DNA of 50,000 nucleotides from Penaeus vannamei (Eukaryota; Arthropoda; Malacostraca; Decapoda; Penaeidae): the NCBI RefSeq assembly GCF_042767895.1, contig NC_091564.1, positions 10,452,294 through 10,502,293 on the forward strand, given 5' to 3'. The position numbers and the translations under genes are program-made. Within the stretch, counting starts at the first letter, position 1. Each line of letters starts with the position of its first letter. Under the pieces are notes generated by a model. That model was not told where the DNA came from. It was given only the letters and a program-made list of their open reading frames with translations, and made no database searches. Of the stretch, positions 1-10,884 are shown in pieces.

Positions 1-124
1 CTCCCCTTCCACGTGTCCCTCGTCCTTCTACCTCCCCTTCCACTTGTCCCTCTTCCTTATACCTCCCCTTCCACTTCTCCCTCTTCCTTGTATCTCCCCT
101 TCCACGTGTCCCTCGTCCTTCTAC
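1..124. repeat. 31-bp minisatellite, 4 copies
   Basis: Four head-to-tail 31-bp units, each starting CTCCCCTTCCAC, begin at 1, 32, 63 and 94. Copies 1 and 4 are identical and carry CACGTG; copies 2 and 3 have CACTTG or CACTTC there. The array touches the window edge, so it probably continues upstream. The unit is not a multiple of 3 and I read it as non-coding. Confidence 0.9.
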
Positions 125-1556
125 CTTTCTCTGTCTCCCCCGCCCCGACTCCCCTGGCGGAGCGGCTCGAAGGGGAGGCGCCCCATAAGCTTTACGTGCG
201 AGGCGCTTGCTTCTGGCGAATTTCCTGCGAGTATTGGCTGTGTGCGAGAGGAAGAGATTCCTTAACTTTAAGCCCTTTTTGTATGAAGCACCTCATGGGA
301 AGCATCGGGTTTGAATGATGCACGCGTTAGCTAAGATACGGATGGGAGAAGAGAGGAGGAGAGAGAGGGATAGCTACAAAGACAGTGAACGCTAATGAAT
401 GCTGCACAAGTAATATGCCTCCGGTAGGCTTGATTTTATTTTGAGGCGGAACCCGATGAACGAGGCAACGGCACACGTACAACAATAGCAAACAAATGCA
501 TTCGGAGGCCTCGTTCCACCGAACCGGGGCGAGGGAAAAACGGTGTTCGACCCAGTCCCGTGACAGACTCATACGTGGCGAGGGATCAATAACTGCTGTA
601 AAGATCTGAGTTTCTTGGAAGTCCCGTCTGCCTCCCTGTCTGCTGAGAAGGCTATTTCGAGGCGAATAGGGCTGGAAGATGAATGGCAACTTTTTTGTAG
701 CAGGGTTGCTGGAAGAGGAAATGCAGGTGGAACATATTGAAAGGGAGGATGTACGTGATTTTATCTGATTATGAACGCGTTTGTAGCTGTTTCGGTAGAG
801 TTGGTACACATTACGTGATTCTTAAGGCATCTTGTATACTTATAAATGAAGTGGGATTTTCCATTAAGAAACGGCGATCTTCTGGTGTGACTAACGCTAG
901 AATAGAGCAGTAGACGCAATCGATGGTGTTTCTCCGGCAGTCAGAGTGGCGGGGTTAGTGTGTATGTGTGTGTCGGGGAAGCGGTGGTGCGCTTGTGCCG
1001 GCGTGGCGGGTGTGGCGGCCATGCACGTGACACGGCACAGTTGCCACACCCTCGATTCCCGCCACTTTCTCACATCGGGTTTGCAGTTTTTTTCAGTTTT
1101 CTTTACCCTCGCATATTTCGATGGCGAGGGAGGACAGGCGCTTTGTTTTCATTTTAAGATGTATTATATGAGTAGCAGGGAGCGAGAGTTGGAAAATGTT
1201 TATTTTGAAAGCGTTCTGCAACACTGGCTCTTTCTTTTTCATAAGATGGAACTTAATATGATTATTTTAGCGTATCTTTCACGTGTCGGTACTCTGAAAG
1301 GTATTTACCTAGTTCTTGATTTCAGTTTCCCCCTATCGTTCGCCGTAGGAAGGGACAGAATATTAGCGTTGGTGCACACAACGAAGTCACTGTGACGTCA
1401 CGATCAATCAGATGTTCGTGACGGAGTGGAATCGGGTTTCTGATGCTCCGTCGCTCAACTGCTTCTCACATCATCCCCTCCCCCCTCCTCCCCCTCAGCG
1501 GTCTCGTGATTCCTAAAATATGGTCGTTCGAAGAAAAAAAGATGTTAGGAAGAGAA
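125..1556. other. unique sequence, no gene recognised
   Basis: Mixed-composition DNA with no assignable open frame. The longest frames (minus strand 327-809, plus strand 946-1395) match no family I know and have no convincing start context. A GTGACGTCAC palindrome lies near the right end, about 160 bp before the CpG-rich island. Confidence 0.5.
1393..1400. promoter_or_regulatory. CRE-type palindrome TGACGTCA
   Basis: A perfect cAMP-response-element octamer inside the 10-bp palindrome GTGACGTCAC. In animals this sequence binds CREB/ATF-family bZIP dimers. It lies about 160 bp upstream of the candidate promoter island, a sensible place for a promoter-proximal element. Occupancy cannot be judged from sequence. 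Confidence 0.45.
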
Positions 1557-1918
1557 GTGATGCGAGCGAGGCCGCGCTGTTAGAGCGGCAGGGATTTGGC
1601 GTGCATCATCACCTGCTTCCGGTTGCGGCGCGCGAGTGGCGGCGGCGCCGGCGGCGAGCTGAACAAAGCTCCGTCGCTCGCCGCCGCCGTTAGGTTCCCG
1701 CGTCTTGGGAGTCTGCGATACGAGAGCAACTCACGGATTGCGTGGTCTAAGCCCGGAGTGCACTGAGCGAGTGCGTGCGTGCGTGCGTTCGAGCAGGCCT
1801 GCGGGTTGCAAAGGGCGCGGGGCGAAGCAGCCCTCTTGAGGACATCATTGGGTCGTTCACTGCGGCAAATTATAGAGATTAGGCGATTGAATTATTCCGG
1901 CCGGAGGGGCTGGATCAG
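1557..1918 (+). promoter_or_regulatory. CpG-rich island: candidate promoter and non-coding first exon
   Basis: From about 1557 to 1820 the sequence becomes sharply G+C- and CpG-rich (runs of CGG/CGC) against AT-richer flanks, and then ends in the splice donor CAG|GTGCGT at 1918/1919. I see no ATG with a long frame, so an exon here would be 5' untranslated. No TATA box or clear initiator stands out, so the start site cannot be placed. CRE palindromes flank the island at 1393 and 1994. Two ratchet-type splice sites lie downstream on the same strand, which is why I read the + strand as sense. The alternative is a CpG-rich enhancer with a chance donor. Confidence 0.4.
1649..1686 (+). repeat. perfect 11-bp GC stem-loop
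   Basis: CGGCGGCGAGC at 1649-1659 is the exact reverse complement of 1676-1686, with a 16-nt loop between. It lies within the CpG-rich island. In a 5' UTR it would form a stable hairpin; in DNA it is simply a GC-rich inverted repeat. Confidence 0.7.
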
Positions 1919-1924
1919 GTGCGT
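1919..1924 (+). other. candidate 5' splice site (first-exon donor)
   Basis: CAG|GTGCGT matches the animal 5' splice-site consensus except at intron position +3/+4. It is the natural end of the CpG-rich exon candidate and the presumed first donor for joining to the ratchet site at 8837/8838. Confidence 0.35.
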
Positions 1925-3665
1925 TCACACTTCCTACATCCCCTCCTTTTTTCTCTCCTAATATTAGTACTGTACGGTATCAGGGTCGGGGCGTGACGTC
2001 ACCGCATTATATCATCTCTCGCTGGAGGAGCAAAAGGAGTGAGGGTGAAGCTGGAGGGGGTAGAGGAACACACCTTTCTTCCCTCAGGGCGCGAGGTGTC
2101 TCCCATAGGACGGTGGGCCTTGTAACGTGTAGGATTAGGATGAGATGGAGGTTAAGGGAAAAAAAGAGTAAGAGACAGAGAACCAGATAGAAATGAGTAG
2201 AGAATCACACATGTAACTATAGGAAGACTGAAAATAAGAGGAGGAAGTTTACAAAGAGGAGGAACAGTTATTCTCAGGGAGAGCGTCTCGGGCCAGAGCA
2301 TCGAAGGCGTCGGCGGCCACGGGCTTCGAGGAGGAAATTCTCGAACGTGTGACTCGACGCCGCTCTTGTTTATCCAGGATGTCCGTGCTGGGGGTTGGGA
2401 GGTTGAGCGAACGGGGCTGAGGGTTGCGGGGTGGAGGTGGGAGGTGGGAGCGAAGAATAAGAATGGGGGGAGGAGAAAAGGCCGTGGCAGGAGAGTGAGT
2501 GATGAGTGGACAGGCGGGTTTAAGGGTGGACGGGTGAGAGCAAGGGTGAAAGGGTGGGATGAAACGAGCATGGGTGAAGTGGCCTGATTTTGCAAAGTTT
2601 ACGGTCCTTGTACTGGAGGAAGGGTACGTAAGGGTAAGGGTTGGGATGCAGAGTGCAGTTTAGGGAAGAGGTAAGGGCAAGAGTATAGTGGAACATTAAC
2701 TGGTTAGCGCGTTCAGTCTAAAGCGAAGTGGCAGAGTGGGAGGAGGTGGATAAAGCTGGCGGGTGAGGATGGGTCGAGTGCCCTGCGTGAGCCACCACTT
2801 CCTGGAGAGGTCGTGGCTCCTCACCGCATCTCGGCGTGTCGTCATCCGCCCTCACGTTACACATTTCAACATGGTGGAGTCTGCTCACGCCAGCGACCAC
2901 GAGGGGAAGCGAGGGCTGGGCGAGGGGAGCCGGGAACTGTAGGGGCGGTAATGAAGAACAGCGTCGAGTTTCACCAGCGAAAAATTCCGTGATGCGATTA
3001 TTGCCTTAAAATTTTTACTTTGGGTCAATCTCGACAGAACAAGATGAATCGTAGACAATGCTTAAGTCAACCACAATTTCCACATTGTTTTCCCTTTAAA
3101 TCATCAACAAAGGGTGTGCGAGCCTGGAAGCCAAAAATCGTTATATTCCTCCACATTATGGCAGTTTTTATTTGGTTTTGTATATGCTCTTAATTGATAA
3201 CTAAAATGCTTTATCACGGTCGAGGTTGTGACCGAGTTAACCGGTGTATTCTTGTTTGTACGTGGCACTTTCACGTACGGTGTCGATGTAAAGTTTGCAT
3301 TCGTAATACTGCCTTGTTTTACACGTGCGTAGCTACTGGACATGCAACTCCGCTTCCGTTTGCTCATGCGTCCAGAACACCTTCCTTTAGTTGGTTAATG
3401 CATGAGGAAGTTGGGAGATCCTGGTCCAATGGAGTCCTACAGGATGTTATGTTGAACTTCCGGTGTTGAGTTAGTTAGTTAGGCTGTTCGTTATTAGCTC
3501 CCGGCGAGACCCTCCTCGGGCTGCCACTTCCTCCTAACTGACGGTCTGAGGCGCCTGGGCTGCCCGTCGCGGTGTTGCTCCAGGTGCACTTGTGGCCGCG
3601 CGCTCTGTTGATGACGGATTTAGAAGTGTTTAACATGTACCTCGCTGGGCTGCTGTTGAAAGGAA
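1925..3665. other. unique sequence, no gene recognised
   Basis: Intron-like DNA. It is G-rich and purine-rich at 2390-2640 and AT-rich at 2980-3200. Short open frames on both strands (for example minus 2152-2595) overlap one another and match nothing known. A CRE palindrome lies at 1994-2001. Confidence 0.5.
1994..2001. promoter_or_regulatory. CRE-type palindrome TGACGTCA
   Basis: Second perfect GTGACGTCAC decamer, about 75 bp downstream of the candidate first-exon donor. With the one at 1393 it brackets the CpG-rich island. Confidence 0.45.
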
Positions 3666-3669
3666 TACT

Positions 3670-4016
3670 GTGTGAGTGGAGAGGGGAAAGAGTGGGCGAG
3701 TGGAGAGGGAAAGAGTGAGTAAAGAGGGGATGAGTGAGTAAAGAGGGAAAGAATGGGTGAGTAGAGAGGGAAAGAGTGAGTAAAGAAGGAAAGAATGGGT
3801 GAGTAAAGAGGGAAAGAGTGTGTAAAGAGGGAAAGGGTGAGTAAAGAGGGAAAGTGAGTAAAGAGGGGATGAGTGAGTAAAGAGGGAAAGCGCGAGTGAG
3901 TAGAGAAGGAAAGAGTGGATATATAAAGAGGGAAAGAATGCGAGTAAAATGGGAAAAGGTGAGTGAATAAAGGAGAAAAGAGTGGACGAATAAAGACGGC
4001 AAGAATGGGCGAGTGA
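3670..4016. repeat. irregular purine-rich minisatellite
   Basis: About 15-18 imperfect units built around GAGTAAAGAGGGAAAG, with variable spacing of roughly 18-24 bp. Read on the minus strand it gives long Ser/Leu/Phe/Pro frames that are repeat artefacts. Confidence 0.8.
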
Positions 4017-4440
4017 CTTAAGAAGGGAAAGAGAGGGAGAGTTCAAATGTGAGTGGAAAAGTACAACACGAGAAAGAGGGCGATTGCGAGTGTGAGTGAG
4101 ACCGAGTAGATGTACGAGTTAGCGGATGAAATAGAGAGAAATACTGAGAGAGGGAAGGAAGTAGCAAGCGTTCATGAGTGTGCGTGCGTGCGTGAGTACA
4201 TATTTTATTGATGCACATATGAAATTAAAGCTGAAGAACCACTTTACTTACGAAGATTCGCCATTTAAAAGCCTCTAATTATGTTTGAATCCCTCTTTAG
4301 ATATCGCTCGTGAATCATAATATAATCTTAATATTGTAGTATATCCTCCCTTCGCTTCCTGCTCGATTGATAATCTAAGCTCATTTTTAAAGCGTATCCC
4401 CCCTTGACCTAATCCTGGTTTAGCCCCCTTACCTCGTATA
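4017..4440. other. unique AT-rich sequence, nothing seen
   Basis: A GA-rich tail of the preceding repeat (to about 4190) passes into ordinary AT-rich sequence. No gene or site is recognisable. Confidence 0.5.
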
Positions 4441-5090
4441 GTTCACAAAGCCCACTCCTGCCTAACCCCACCCCCCTTCCCCTCTTAAATTCAAGTTTAT
4501 TTTCCCTTCTCTTTTCTCCCAAATATCAGAATCCATCTACCATCCACCCCCCCCACCAAAAAAAAAAAAAATAATAATAATAAATAAATAAATAAAAAAA
4601 CAATCCATATCATATCCACGAGTTCATTTCCTCCTTCATTTCTCTCCCATATCTTAGCTTTCATTTCCCCCCTCCCCCAGAATTTGCCCCCTCCCCCGGA
4701 AACCTAGGAATTCATTTCTCCGTTTCCAAATCCCAAGATTTTCTCCCTCCCATTTCCCCCCCACAGAATCCTAGAATCCATTTCCCCCACCCCTTTTTCC
4801 CAAATCCCAGAGTTCATTTTCCTTTCCACTCCCCCCCCCCCACCACAATCCCAGAGTCTATTTCCCATTCCCCCTCCCCCCCAAATAAATTTTCCCCACC
4901 CTACCTTTCTTCCCCAATCTTAGTACGTTTGTTTTCCTTTCTCCTCCCCCCCCTTTCCCTCCCCGAATCCCAGATTCCACCTCAGCCCCTTCCCCTTCCC
5001 TCCTTATATTCTAGAATCTTTCTCGACCCCCCCCCTCCCCCTCCTTCCCTTCCCCTTCCTCCAAATCCCAGGCTAGCCCTCCAGAGCCCA
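4440..5090. repeat. C-rich polypyrimidine degenerate repeat
   Basis: Long runs of C and T are interrupted every 45-60 bp by a variant of AATCCCAGAATTCATTT, which suggests a decayed minisatellite. A C8 run followed by an A-rich (AAT)n/(AAAT)n patch lies at 4547-4602. Coding frames here are low complexity. Confidence 0.65.
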
Positions 5091-6520
5091 CTCGTGTTCT
5101 GCATCTTGACGCAATGCCACAAAACCGTTTCAGAAGGAGGGGGAGCCGGATTGTTCAGTTTCCGGTGTGAGTTCATGACTATCCTCTGGCCTCTTTGACC
5201 TCTCTTTGACCTTTTTGACCTTTTCGACTGACTAACGTGGCGTGTTATGACGGGGTAGAGACGGTCTTCTTTGACTCTCCTTTGGCGAGGTTAGGCTTCG
5301 CTGTGTCGTAAAGGGCGTTGAGGTGGCTTTGTCCGTGCCGCTTCTACAGAGGGGCGTCTGTGTTGGGGATGTGTTGCGAATGGGGATGTGACGTCGACAT
5401 CGCTGTCACCACCATTAAGTCACCAACATCACCATCGTCAGTACCGCCATCGCTGTATACCCTCGTCATTAGCAACGTGTGTACTTTTGCTGTTATTATT
5501 TTTGGTGTTTTGGTGGTGGTGATGGTGGTAGCGTTGTGTTATCCCTGTTTATTTTTTATTTTTGCTAATTTTGGTGATATATCACTGCCATTATAATTGT
5601 TCTGGATATATATAATGTTTCTTTGTTGTACACAAACATGGAAGGCACCATATGCAACTAGAAAGAAATACAACCACATTATTAGCATATACTTATAGTG
5701 GCTTCTTCATTTCGTGTCTGTGTATGCATCCGCATGTTTATAATCATGCCGATGTATGTATCAGTATGTCTGTTTTTATGTCAGCGTACCGGTGTCTGTC
5801 CGCCCGTGTGTCTGTGACTTCCTGACTTTTAGAGCGCCCCGGCCAGGCCCAAACGGCCAGAGGATCCATAAAGTTCCCCAGTGCCATAAAACCGGGGGTG
5901 GGCTCATGTCACGGGAGTGCCAGGTCTTTCACTCCCTCACGTCGGTCCTTCAAGGCTCTGGGAACTCGCAAAGGGTGTGTGATGTAGAGCGATGTAGACG
6001 TATTGGAGTGTGTGGTCATTTCGTGTTGGGTGATGTGGTATTGTTAGGGCATTGTTTGGTGTCTGATACGTCAATAATGAGAGCATTGTTATGATTATTA
6101 TTAACGATACTAATGTTACTGGTACACTGTATGTCACTATCACTGTCAGCACATTTTTATTGTTTGAGTAAGATACTGTTTTGATGAAAACGAATTATTG
6201 CGCAGACACCCTCCAGCCCCCCACCCTGGGATCCTCCTCCCGCCTCTCCCATTTCATTAATTCAGCACTAACGATTTCACGGATGTGGCGTGTTAAAATG
6301 TTCATAACTTCACCATTTTCCAAGCAGTTAGCCACGCGATAAGATCGCTGTACGCCATTCCGCATTTTCAAATTATATTTTCTTTATTTTACATTCTCAT
6401 CAAATTTCGTTTTGGTGAGTGTCCTCGGGGTTTTCGTTGGGGTATATATATGTATGATTTTTTATTTTTTTCATGTTTAGCTCATGGCAGCGAGGAATTA
6501 TTAACGGTTGCTGCATTTGC
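5091..6520. other. unique sequence, no gene recognised
   Basis: A moderately GC-rich patch lies at 5825-5965 and T-rich DNA after 6360. I see no convincing exon. A cluster of three TGACCT half-sites lies at 5196-5221. Confidence 0.5.
5196..5221 (-). promoter_or_regulatory. three tandem nuclear-receptor half-sites
   Basis: TGACCT occurs at 5196-5201, 5207-5212 and 5216-5221, each preceded by TT. On the minus strand these are AGGTCAAA half-sites in the same orientation, separated by 5 and 3 bp (DR5 and DR3). AGGTCA is the half-site of many nuclear receptors, including arthropod EcR/USP and FTZ-F1-type monomers. Binding is an inference. Confidence 0.35.
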
Positions 6521-7025
6521 TGCCTCTCCTTACCCTCCCTCCCCTCCCTCCCTCCTCTCCTCTCCTCCACCACCTAACCTCTTCCTTCTCACCTGTCTCC
6601 TCCTGGTTTGTTTTTTCTCATGACTCACATTCACCTGCCTTGATACACACTAATTGATGCGAAGTGCAGCTCTAAGTCTTCGTATCGCCTCCAAATGCGT
6701 GCGTGGATTTATGCGAAGCTCACATAATCCACGGGAGCCACTTACAGATGAATGGACCGGGGGTAGAAATGGGAGGGAGGGTGGGGGACGCTGGAGGGGG
6801 GATGGGAAACTGGCCTCAGTCACCCCACCCCTCTCCCTCCCTTCTCTCCCCACTCCACTTCCTCAAAGGGGAGATTAGATGTGACTTTTGTGATCGTGTG
6901 GTGGTGATGGTGCTGGTGCTAGGGGTGGGGGAGGGGGAAGGAGAGAGAGAAAAAGAAACGGGAAGGGAAGGGAGAGAGAGAGAAGGACATGGGAAGAGGA
7001 GGGGAAAGAGGAGAGGGGAGTGGGC
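6521..7025. other. alternating pyrimidine-rich and purine-rich patches
   Basis: CCT-rich at 6521-6600 and 6815-6870, GGA-rich at 6765-6800 and 6920-7022. Low complexity, with no gene recognised. Confidence 0.5.
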
Positions 7026-7636
7026 AAGGGTTCAAGGGGTTTCCTTACGGTCGCGTTGCAAATGACGGGAAGGAATCGGCGCGGCGTTTCGTGTTTTCCG
7101 GGTTTGTTTCTTCGCGACGCCGTCCTTGTCCGGCAAGATGCCATACAACTCTTGATTTGTGTCGCTGTGGCCTTCCTTCGTTATTTTTCTCTCGTTTCCC
7201 TTCTCTCGTTTTGTTCATTCCGGATGCGTGACTCGTTTTTGTGGGTGGGTTACGTATAATAGAAGGCCGCGTGATTAAGTATAGATGATGTTCCAAACTT
7301 CTTGTTTAGTTTTTCTCTTTTCTAAACATGGGAATCTTGTTCACATAAAGATTAAACTTGAAAGCGATTATAGTACTGCACCTCTCGTAATGGCTGGATT
7401 ATTTTTAGGTTGGATTTGTGTTGTTTTGATGTTTTTATATTTTAAAAGGAAGGAGACTATATATATATGTTTTGTCGAAATTTAACAAAAAACACTGTTT
7501 GTATATTGCGGTGCTGTGTTGCAACAGAGCCGTCATTTGGTGAATTTTTCTTTCTTTTCCGTGAGAAGTGTTATCATTTCTACCTTAAAATTCTCAAATC
7601 TTAAGGAAATACATTAGCCTTGATATACGATTGTGG
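7026..7636. other. unique sequence, nothing recognised
   Basis: Mixed sequence that becomes AT-rich after 7270. The short frame at 7285-7485 would give a hydrophobic peptide, but it has no splice or start context and matches nothing known. Confidence 0.45.
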
Positions 7637-7772
7637 GGCGTGCGGAGAGCGAGAGTGAGAGCAAAAGAGAGATAGAGAGTGAGAGTGAGTGCGAGAGCAA
7701 GAGCTAGAGCGAAAGCAAGAGCGAGAGAGAAGAGAGAGAGAGAGAGGGAGGGGGGAGGGAGAGGGGAGGATT
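7637..7772. repeat. GA-rich imperfect microsatellite
   Basis: (GA)n broken by GAGC and GAGT hexamers, becoming (GGGA)-rich at the right end. Confidence 0.85.
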
Positions 7773-7986
7773 CAGTGTGGCTGCCGCGAAGACTCGCCGG
7801 AGCCGCGGACACGTGCACCGGCGGGAGAGCCTTCGACGCCACAACCCGCACGGTTATCACGGTTATCCAAGTTCTCGAAAGCCGACCGGTCACGTTTATT
7901 AAAGGAAGAGAGGAAAGGATTTTCTTGTCAGACACATCTGCGTATCATTGTTTTGATACGAGATCACTCGAATGGGTAGTGGTGGA
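7773..7986. other. short unique GC-rich to mixed island
   Basis: CGCCGG-rich at 7785-7845, then ordinary sequence. No exon signals are convincing. Confidence 0.4.
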
Positions 7987-8106
7987 GGATAAGGACGATG
8001 ACGAAGGAGGAGAAGAAGGAGAAAGAAGAGGAGAAGAAGGAGGAGGAGGAGGAAGAGGAAGAGGAAGAAGAAGAAGAAGAAGAGGAGGAAGGAGGAGGAG
8101 GAGATG
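7987..8106. repeat. GAA/GAG/GGA trinucleotide tract
   Basis: A nearly pure purine + strand of about 110 bp made of GAA, GAG and GGA triplets. It reads as poly-Glu/Lys in one frame and is not a coding signal. Confidence 0.85.
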
Positions 8107-8813
8107 ATGAAATTCTCCTCGCCCCCTGTGTCGTATTGCACCGTGGGACCGAGCTCTCTCATCGGAACCTCCCCCGTTTGGGCCCCCCCCTCCCCCTCCC
8201 CCCGCCAACCACGTGGCGCGCGAAACTTCCAGAACGACGCCAAGTCTGCGCGGGCAACTTGCATGTCTTCCCGCCGTTTCAGTTTTATTTTTATTTTTTT
8301 GTAGATTATTGATTGTACGTGGGGTTTCTAGGATATATATTTTTTTTATCTTTGGGTTTCGAGGCTTAAGGATACTACTTTCTCGCGCATGGGAAGTTCA
8401 GTGTGTGGACGAGTTCATAGACAAAGAAGGAGGTTTTTAATTTTCATAATCGTTGTGGATTTGATTGTTTCTTGTCTGCAAACATTTGGTGTAAACACTA
8501 TTGTGTTTAATACCTAATGTTTCTGGAATAACTTCTGAGGATTTTATTATTTACTTTTGTACTTATTAATGATATTGGCATATGAAGTCTTGCATAATAT
8601 TATAAGTTTTCTTATTCTAATTCTGATAAATGCCTGTTATTTTTATTATTAATTATTTTATTGGCATCTTTATTAGCACTGATGTTACTCTAATAACTTG
8701 GTATTTATTATTTTTCTCTATTATATTTTTTCTTTACTACTGCCGTTTCTATCACCACCCTTATTATCATAGAGCTTTTACTAAAATTCCCGTAAATGTC
8801 TTATTTTAGCAAA
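8107..8813. other. intron-like AT-rich sequence
   Basis: A GC-rich patch (8140-8270) is followed by strongly T-rich DNA up to the branch-point motif of the 8837/8838 splice site. No open frame of note. Confidence 0.5.
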
Positions 8814-8877
8814 CTAACTCTCCCATTTTCCTTTCAGGTGAGTCGCTGACGCAGCATTTTGCCGACTTACCGTAAGT
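8814..8877 (+). other. candidate recursive splice site (ratchet point 1) with downstream donor
   Basis: A complete 3' splice site is fused to a 5' splice site. CTAAC at 8814-8818 matches the branch-point consensus, with the branch A at 8817, 20 nt before the end of the AG. Then come a pyrimidine tract, CTTTCAG ending at 8837, and immediately GTGAGT at 8838-8843. A second donor, ACC|GTAAGT, follows at 8872-8877 and defines a possible 34-nt recursive-splicing exon (8838-8871). Joining the upstream exon at 8837 would recreate a usable donor, as known at Drosophila ratchet points. The alternative is an ordinary 34-nt micro-exon that happens to begin GTGAGT; its third frame is open (ESLTQHFADLP). 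Confidence 0.5.
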
Positions 8878-9131
8878 CATAAAACGCGCGCGAAGACAGA
8901 TAGACTCATGGGATTTTATTTTTGGAAATGAGATCAACGCCGCGGACGAGGTCGAAGTCTCTTAGTGGCGTTTATTCTTGTCACGGAGTAAGCCTCGATC
9001 TTCGTGTTGGATCGTCCTTTGGGTGGTCCTTCGTCGCCGGTGAGGCAGACTTTATCGGGGGAAGTTTTTTAGGGCGGTGGTGGGCGTGGTGGGTATGGTG
9101 CGGGCTGGCAGTTTGACGTAGTTATCATTAT
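8878..9131. other. unique sequence, nothing recognised
   Basis: Mixed sequence with a GC-rich middle (8935-9110) and no assignable frame. Confidence 0.4.
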
Positions 9132-9134
9132 AAA

Positions 9135-9214
<80 letters not shown>

Positions 9215-9239
9215 AGATATAGATATATATTAGATATCG
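9132..9239. repeat. A21, (AT)n and (ATAG)n compound microsatellite
   Basis: A run of 21 A at 9132-9152, about 20 AT units, then about five GATATA-type hexamers to about 9230. Confidence 0.95.
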
Positions 9240-10388
9240 TGTAATATTAACATTTTGACAGATTAGTAGGTGAAGTTGCAGAATTTTATTGTGAATAGAT
9301 TTTGAATAAGGAGAGAAATGTATTGCATTGCATTAAGCACCTTCGGTCTTTCTCTTACCATCTTCGTCTGTCCCGTAATTTAGAGAAACAATCGTGACGA
9401 GGAACAAACAGTAAACAAATAAGGTAGAGAAGCTCAACCCCGCGAACTCTGTATTACGAAAGACACCGATAAGGATAACTGCCATGAATGTCGACGGTGT
9501 AAGAATGACAAAAAGGGTTTAGGAAAGAAGAGGGAGAGAAAAGGAGAAAGAGGGAGGAGGAATAGGTGGAGGAAGGGAGAAGGGAAGAGGGACGTGAACG
9601 AGAAGGGTACTGTAAGAAGAACGCCGAGGAAGACTTACGTGTCCGACCGACAGGTGGCGGTAGTAAGGCAAGACGAGAAGCACCACAGCTGCCTTGCACT
9701 GTACATCTGCATCTTCACCTGCTCGCGCTGCTGTCTGTCCTCCGACTCTGCCCCGTTTTCATTCAGCCGCTTTATCATTCCTCCCTCATCGTCGCAGCTC
9801 CTCTATTTACCTTTCTCTCCACGGCTCCTCCCGATTATCCATCTTATCCATCTTATCCATCCGTTCTTAGGCCCCCTTCCGCTGCCGTCCCCTGGCCTCC
9901 GCTCTGCCGACTCGCGCAGTTTCGCCTCGGGTTAGCCCAACTACGTGTGACTGACTCTAATCTCCATGCGTTTTCTTAGGGGCAATAAGTACGTGTTACT
10001 GGGATGTGTCTTGTCCTTAGGGGCCTCTTGCTGTCGCCCTTAATCCCCGTGCCCACCGTTTCCCTGGGTCTTACACGTGGGCACAGGAACCTTGTCTCTT
10101 GGCAGCTCGAGTCTCTAGTCTCTGGTTCTCTTGCTACTGCATTCTCATTTCACGCTGATCATTGTTTGTCACGCTTGGCAAATCCTTGTCAGACTTACCT
10201 TCTTCCTTGGCCGTGCGAATCGCCTTGCTTTGTGTGACGCTTTCTGTCTGTCGGCGCGTCCTCTCCCTCCTCTCCTGCATTCTCCCTTCTTCGATGTTTA
10301 TATATATGAAGGTCTTGTAAGCTGAATTTTCTTTAGTCTTTAGTCTCATTCTTATTTTATTTCTATCTCTTTTTGTCTTATTCATTTT
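9240..10388. other. unique sequence with purine and pyrimidine patches, no gene recognised
   Basis: GA-rich at 9520-9600. 9640-9990 has higher GC and overlapping plus-strand frames of 113 and 137 codons that match nothing known. On the minus strand AAG|GTAAGT is read across 10200-10192 and is a strong donor-like sequence, but there is no partner acceptor that I trust. Confidence 0.4.
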
Positions 10389-10495
10389 CATCATCGTTTT
10401 CTTCTTCTTCTTTTTCTTCTCTTCCTCTTCTTTTTTTCTTCATTTTCTTTTTCTTTTCTCCCTCTTAACTTCCTTTCCCTTCCCCCTTGTCCTTG
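10389..10495. repeat. CTT-rich pyrimidine tract
   Basis: Imperfect (CTT)n/(TTTC)n on the + strand. Confidence 0.75.
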
Positions 10496-10571
10496 CTATT
10501 TATATCCAGAACACTCGTGCAAATGGATTCGCGGTTCCACAGCACTCGACCATCATCCTGTTATCAGCCTG

Positions 10572-10884
<313 letters not shown>

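Noticed and set aside
10192..10200. Minus-strand exon ending at the strong donor AAG|GTAAGT
   Set aside because: Upstream on the minus strand the sequence is a low-complexity Lys/Glu/Arg frame and no acceptor of similar quality was found.
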